64,000 nt of DNA from Shouchella tritolerans (lineage in GTDB: Bacteria > Bacillota > Bacilli > Bacillales > Bacillaceae_D): the NCBI RefSeq assembly GCF_025770735.1, contig NZ_JAODPB010000001.1, positions 868,001 to 932,000 on the forward strand. Direction: 5' to 3'. The notes below the pieces were generated by a model. It was not told the DNA's origin. It saw only the letters and a program-made list of their open reading frames with translations, and did not search any database. Position numbers and translations under genes: made by a program. Shown here one piece after another: positions 60,926 through 64,000 of this stretch (position 1 is its first letter; each line of letters starts with the position of its first letter).

Positions 60926-62407
60926 ATGAAGCGTATTATTGTGTGTGACCGTGACTTAAGCGAGTGCTATGGAATGGAGTGGCTAATTCGTTCTTCTCAT
61001 TTGCAAGTAGAGCGTGCCGGAATTGCGTGTTCGCCTGAAGAACTGTTTGAACAAATGGAAACAGAACGTCCTGATGTCATTTGCCTTGAATTGGATATGT
61101 TTCAAGGGCGTGAATGGGAACAACTAAAACATTATGCAGCTATCTTTACGCCTGCTCTTGTGGCGGTTTCTGCAGAAGCAACGTATGCAAAAGCAATGCA
61201 GGCGCTAGAACTTGGCTGTGTCGACTTGCTTATAAAACCACTTGATTCTGAGAAACTACTACGGCATTTGCACAAGCTACTGCGTGAAAAGCGTCCTGTT
61301 GTTGTCCAGGGCGAAAAAGAAGAGCCTAAGTGGCCCTGTCCATCGTACCGTGACCTTTTTTTGCCTGGCCGTGCCGATTCGTACCCAGGAGATGTGGTGC
61401 TCATCCAACATGAAGAGAAAGGCAAAACCATAAAATTGCTTGAATTTGCCGAAGCTTTCCCATTTACAGATAAACCGGCTATTCTCCCGCTTAGTGACGT
61501 TGTTATGCTTGTGTTTCCTGATCGTGACCCTTGGCGGGAGAAACTGTGCCATAAGCTGCTTAATAGTTGGGATGACCAAGACAATGGCTTAGCCGTCTTT
61601 GTTTTGGACCAAAAGGAAAACCGTTCCTTGCAGGAGGCCTATCAGCGAGCGCTACTCCATTTGCAGCGGGCATTTTTTATCGGTTTTGACCAAGTGATCG
61701 TGACTGGGGAAGCGTTCTCATGGAAACGAATCGATCCACTTTTGACGCCAGAGGAACAACGGATTTGGATCGAAATGTTGAGAGACAATAAACTCACTTC
61801 CCTCAAGCAATGGCTATATGGGGAATTTTATTATGCTGGCGGCGCTTTGCCCGATCCTGGGCTGCTGCGGATTAAATTGACAAGCATTCTTGCCCAAGTG
61901 CGCCGCTATATGCGTAATTGGAAAATGGCCGGAGAAGACGTGGAACGCGCCTATTACAACCTGTTTAATAGCGTATTAAATATGCCAGTTCTAGCAAGGA
62001 TTGTCCAGGAGCTCATTTTGTTTATTCAATTTCTGTTTGAGCAAACGCGCCGCGTGGAAACGGTCCAAAAAACAGACGTTGTCCATGAAGCGCTCCGCTA
62101 TATGAACAAGCATTACCAAAACCCTAAGCTTAATTTAACACGTGTAGCAGAGCATGTCGGCAGAAATCCTTCGTATTTAAGCCAGTTGTTTTCAATACGG
62201 CTCAAACAATCATTTCGCCATGCGCTCCAAGACATTCGGATTGCCGCTGCCAAGGAGCTGCTTGCTGACCCTATGCTCGCCATCGGTGAGATAGCCGAAC
62301 GGGTAGGCTATGCAAACCCAGCCTATTTTTCAAAAGCATTCAAAAAACAAACTGCATACAGTCCGAACCAGTACCGCATTCGAGAATTAACTAAAGAAAA
62401 GGAATAA
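60926..62407 (+). CDS. AraC-type response regulator with atypical receiver
   Basis: 493 residues. N-terminal receiver (1-118), a middle domain of about 250 residues as in YesN-type regulators, and a C-terminal AraC HTH pair (about 390-488: LNLTRVAEHVGRNPSYLSQLF and IGEIAERVGYANPAYFSKAFKKQTAYSPNQYR). In the receiver, Lys in LLIKPL is kept, but the usual phospho-Asp position in RPDVICLELDMF aligns with Glu55; Asp57 is two residues later. No kinase gene is next to it. It is followed by hutU and may regulate histidine use. Confidence 0.85.
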   Translation: MKRIIVCDRDLSECYGMEWLIRSSHLQVERAGIACSPEELFEQMETERPDVICLELDMFQGREWEQLKHYAAIFTPALVAVSAEATYAKAMQALELGCVDLLIKPLDSEKLLRHLHKLLREKRPVVVQGEKEEPKWPCPSYRDLFLPGRADSYPGDVVLIQHEEKGKTIKLLEFAEAFPFTDKPAILPLSDVVMLVFPDRDPWREKLCHKLLNSWDDQDNGLAVFVLDQKENRSLQEAYQRALLHLQRAFFIGFDQVIVTGEAFSWKRIDPLLTPEEQRIWIEMLRDNKLTSLKQWLYGEFYYAGGALPDPGLLRIKLTSILAQVRRYMRNWKMAGEDVERAYYNLFNSVLNMPVLARIVQELILFIQFLFEQTRRVETVQKTDVVHEALRYMNKHYQNPKLNLTRVAEHVGRNPSYLSQLFSIRLKQSFRHALQDIRIAAAKELLADPMLAIGEIAERVGYANPAYFSKAFKKQTAYSPNQYRIRELTKEKE

Positions 62408-62559
62408 ACATAAAGAAAGTATAAATGAAAGGAAAATTTTCGGACAGAAATAAATGAAAAGTCAAATATATTAAACAAAAATCCAATCGAAATCAGCTAG
62501 GCGCAAATGGTGTGGCTCCCTATACTGCTAAGTAAGACATATAAAGGGGGAATGCCACA

Positions 62560-64000
62560 ATGAATCTGAACAATGAACCAATTCGTGCGAAAAGAGGCAC
62601 CGCCTTAACGGCCAAAGGTTGGGTGCAGGAAGCAGCGCTCCGTATGCTTATGAATAATTTAGATGAAGAAGTAGCAGAACATCCAGATCATTTAGTTGTC
62701 TACGGCGGAATTGGCAAGGCTGCGCGCAATTGGCCGTCTTATCACAGCATTGTTGAATCGTTAACAGAGCTTGATAACGATGAAACGTTACTCATTCAAT
62801 CTGGGAAACCGGTTGCTGTCTTTAAAACACATGAAGATGCACCACGGGTTTTGCTTGCCAATTCCAACCTTGTCCCTGCTTGGGCGAATTGGGAAACATT
62901 TCATGAGCTTGATAAGAAAGGCTTAATCATGTACGGGCAAATGACAGCCGGAAGTTGGATTTATATTGGTAGTCAAGGCATTGTTCAAGGAACTTACGAG
63001 ACGTTTGCTGAATGTGCCAGACAACATTTTGGCGGCTCATTAAAAGGAACCATTACCGTAACAGCTGGATTAGGCGGCATGGGTGGCGCCCAACCGTTAG
63101 CTGTCACGATGGCAAATGGCGTGGCCATCTGCGTTGACGTAGATCGTTCTCGGATCGATAAGCGTATGGAGACCAACTATTTGGACATTGTCGCCCATAC
63201 GCTAACAGAGGCAATTGAAGAAGCAGAACTCGCGAAAAAGGAAGGCATTCCCCTTTCGATAGGCCTTGTCGGCAATGCGGCTGAAGTGTTGCCAGAAATG
63301 CTTAATCGCGGATTTGTTCCAGATATTGTCACTGATCAAACGTCTGCCCATGATCCTTTGAATGGCTATTTGCCAAAAGGGTTCACTCTTGAACAAGGGC
63401 AAGTGCTTCGAAAGGAAGATCCCAAAGCTTACATTGGTCTCGCTAAAAAGAGCATGGCCGAGCATGTTGAAGCCATGCTTGAGCTAAAAAAGCGGGGCGC
63501 GATCGTGTTTGACTATGGCAATAATATTCGCCAAGTTGCTTTTGATGAAGGAATTCGCGACGCCTTTTCGTTTCCTGGTTTTGTTCCTGCTTTTATCCGG
63601 CCACAATTTTGCGAAGGCAAAGGGCCTTTCCGCTGGGTGGCGCTTTCTGGCGATCCAGCAGACATTGATAAAACCGATGAAGTGATCTTGCAAGAGTTTG
63701 CCAACAACGAACCGTTATGCCAATGGATTCGCATGGCACGTCGCCATATTTCCTTCCAAGGCCTTCCGGCAAGGATTTGCTGGCTCGGCTATGGAGAACG
63801 TGCCCGTTTTGGCAAACGGATTAATGAAATGGTCGCTTCTGGAGAATTGTCCGCCCCAATTGTAATCGGGCGTGACCACCTTGATGCAGGTTCGGTCGCC
63901 TCGCCGAATCGGGAAACAGAAGCAATGAAAGACGGCAGTGACGCGGTTGCCGACTGGCCGATTTTAAATGCACTTGTTAATACGGCAGCAGGGGCAAGCT
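62560..64000 (+). CDS. hutU: Urocanate hydratase, partial at window end
   Basis: 480 codons visible; the full protein is about 550 residues, so the C-terminus lies outside the window. ATG 62560 follows AAAGGGGG. Features: [56 protein letters not shown] (NAD+ region), [16 protein letters not shown] and [19 protein letters not shown] (active-site Cys). It converts urocanate to imidazolone propionate in histidine breakdown. TATACT at 62521-62526 is a likely -10 with no good -35, which fits activator control by the upstream AraC-type gene. Confidence 0.95.
   Translation, partial: MNLNNEPIRAKRGTALTAKGWVQEAALRMLMNNLDEEVAEHPDHLVVYGGIGKAARNWPSYHSIVESLTELDNDETLLIQSGKPVAVFKTHEDAPRVLLANSNLVPAWANWETFHELDKKGLIMYGQMTAGSWIYIGSQGIVQGTYETFAECARQHFGGSLKGTITVTAGLGGMGGAQPLAVTMANGVAICVDVDRSRIDKRMETNYLDIVAHTLTEAIEEAELAKKEGIPLSIGLVGNAAEVLPEMLNRGFVPDIVTDQTSAHDPLNGYLPKGFTLEQGQVLRKEDPKAYIGLAKKSMAEHVEAMLELKKRGAIVFDYGNNIRQVAFDEGIRDAFSFPGFVPAFIRPQFCEGKGPFRWVALSGDPADIDKTDEVILQEFANNEPLCQWIRMARRHISFQGLPARICWLGYGERARFGKRINEMVASGELSAPIVIGRDHLDAGSVASPNRETEAMKDGSDAVADWPILNALVNTAAGAS

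Overview
The window looks like a chromosome segment of a low-to-mid GC Gram-positive bacterium of the Bacillaceae. Gene content and order (lia cell-envelope stress operon, tagGH, AraR with its boxes, a YloB-type Ca2+ ATPase, a PfeT-type ATPase, GlcT-type antitermination, strong AGGAGG ribosome binding sites, frequent TTG and GTG starts) resemble alkaliphilic bacilli such as Shouchella (Bacillus) clausii. This assignment is by recognition only; no search was run. No rRNA, tRNA, CRISPR array or intact insertion sequence was seen.

Layout. 1-3.8 kb: liaIH-liaFSR stress-sensing operon without liaG. 3.9-5.3 kb: molybdate ABC genes modBA on the minus strand, without modC. 5.5-14.1 kb: arabinan/arabinose block with AraR, a sugar ABC transporter lacking its own ATPase, alpha-L-arabinofuranosidase and a secreted endo-arabinanase. 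Three AraR-type palindromes sit in its intergenic regions. 14.2-22 kb: Ca2+ P-type ATPase, GNAT, teichoic acid exporter TagGH, MazG-like protein, M42 peptidase. 22-23.6 kb: PadR plus a HAAS-domain protein and a membrane protein built from a repeated W-W-P module. 23.8-30.5 kb: an eight-gene LacI-controlled operon joining a TRAP transporter to a PfkB kinase, RpiA, and both ribulose monophosphate enzymes (PHI and HPS). This is the strongest candidate for an undescribed catabolic route. 31-34 kb: a P1B4 ATPase of the PfeT type behind Fur-like boxes. 34.1-40.6 kb: a galactitol-family PTS operon with two polyol dehydrogenases and an unlisted 50-residue membrane protein.

40.6-48.6 kb is an AT-rich island that interrupts the surroundings. 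It carries two Cys-type sulfatases, a true formylglycine-generating enzyme, a GPH-family sugar symporter and a LacI regulator with near-identical operators. None of the enzymes has a signal peptide, so desulfation should be cytosolic. The island is bracketed by a 33-bp near-perfect repeat and a sulfatase remnant, which suggests acquisition by transfer.

48.8-64 kb: an ABC-F ribosome-protection type gene whose start codon follows directly on a terminator (probable attenuation), a decayed methyltransferase, a YdhK lipoprotein, an S66 peptidase, a GlcT-like antiterminator with a GlcNAc-type PTS and two RAT elements (one in the leader of the antiterminator gene itself), a DesKR-like two-component system, an MFS exporter, an atypical AraC-type response regulator, and the start of hutU, which runs off the end of the window.
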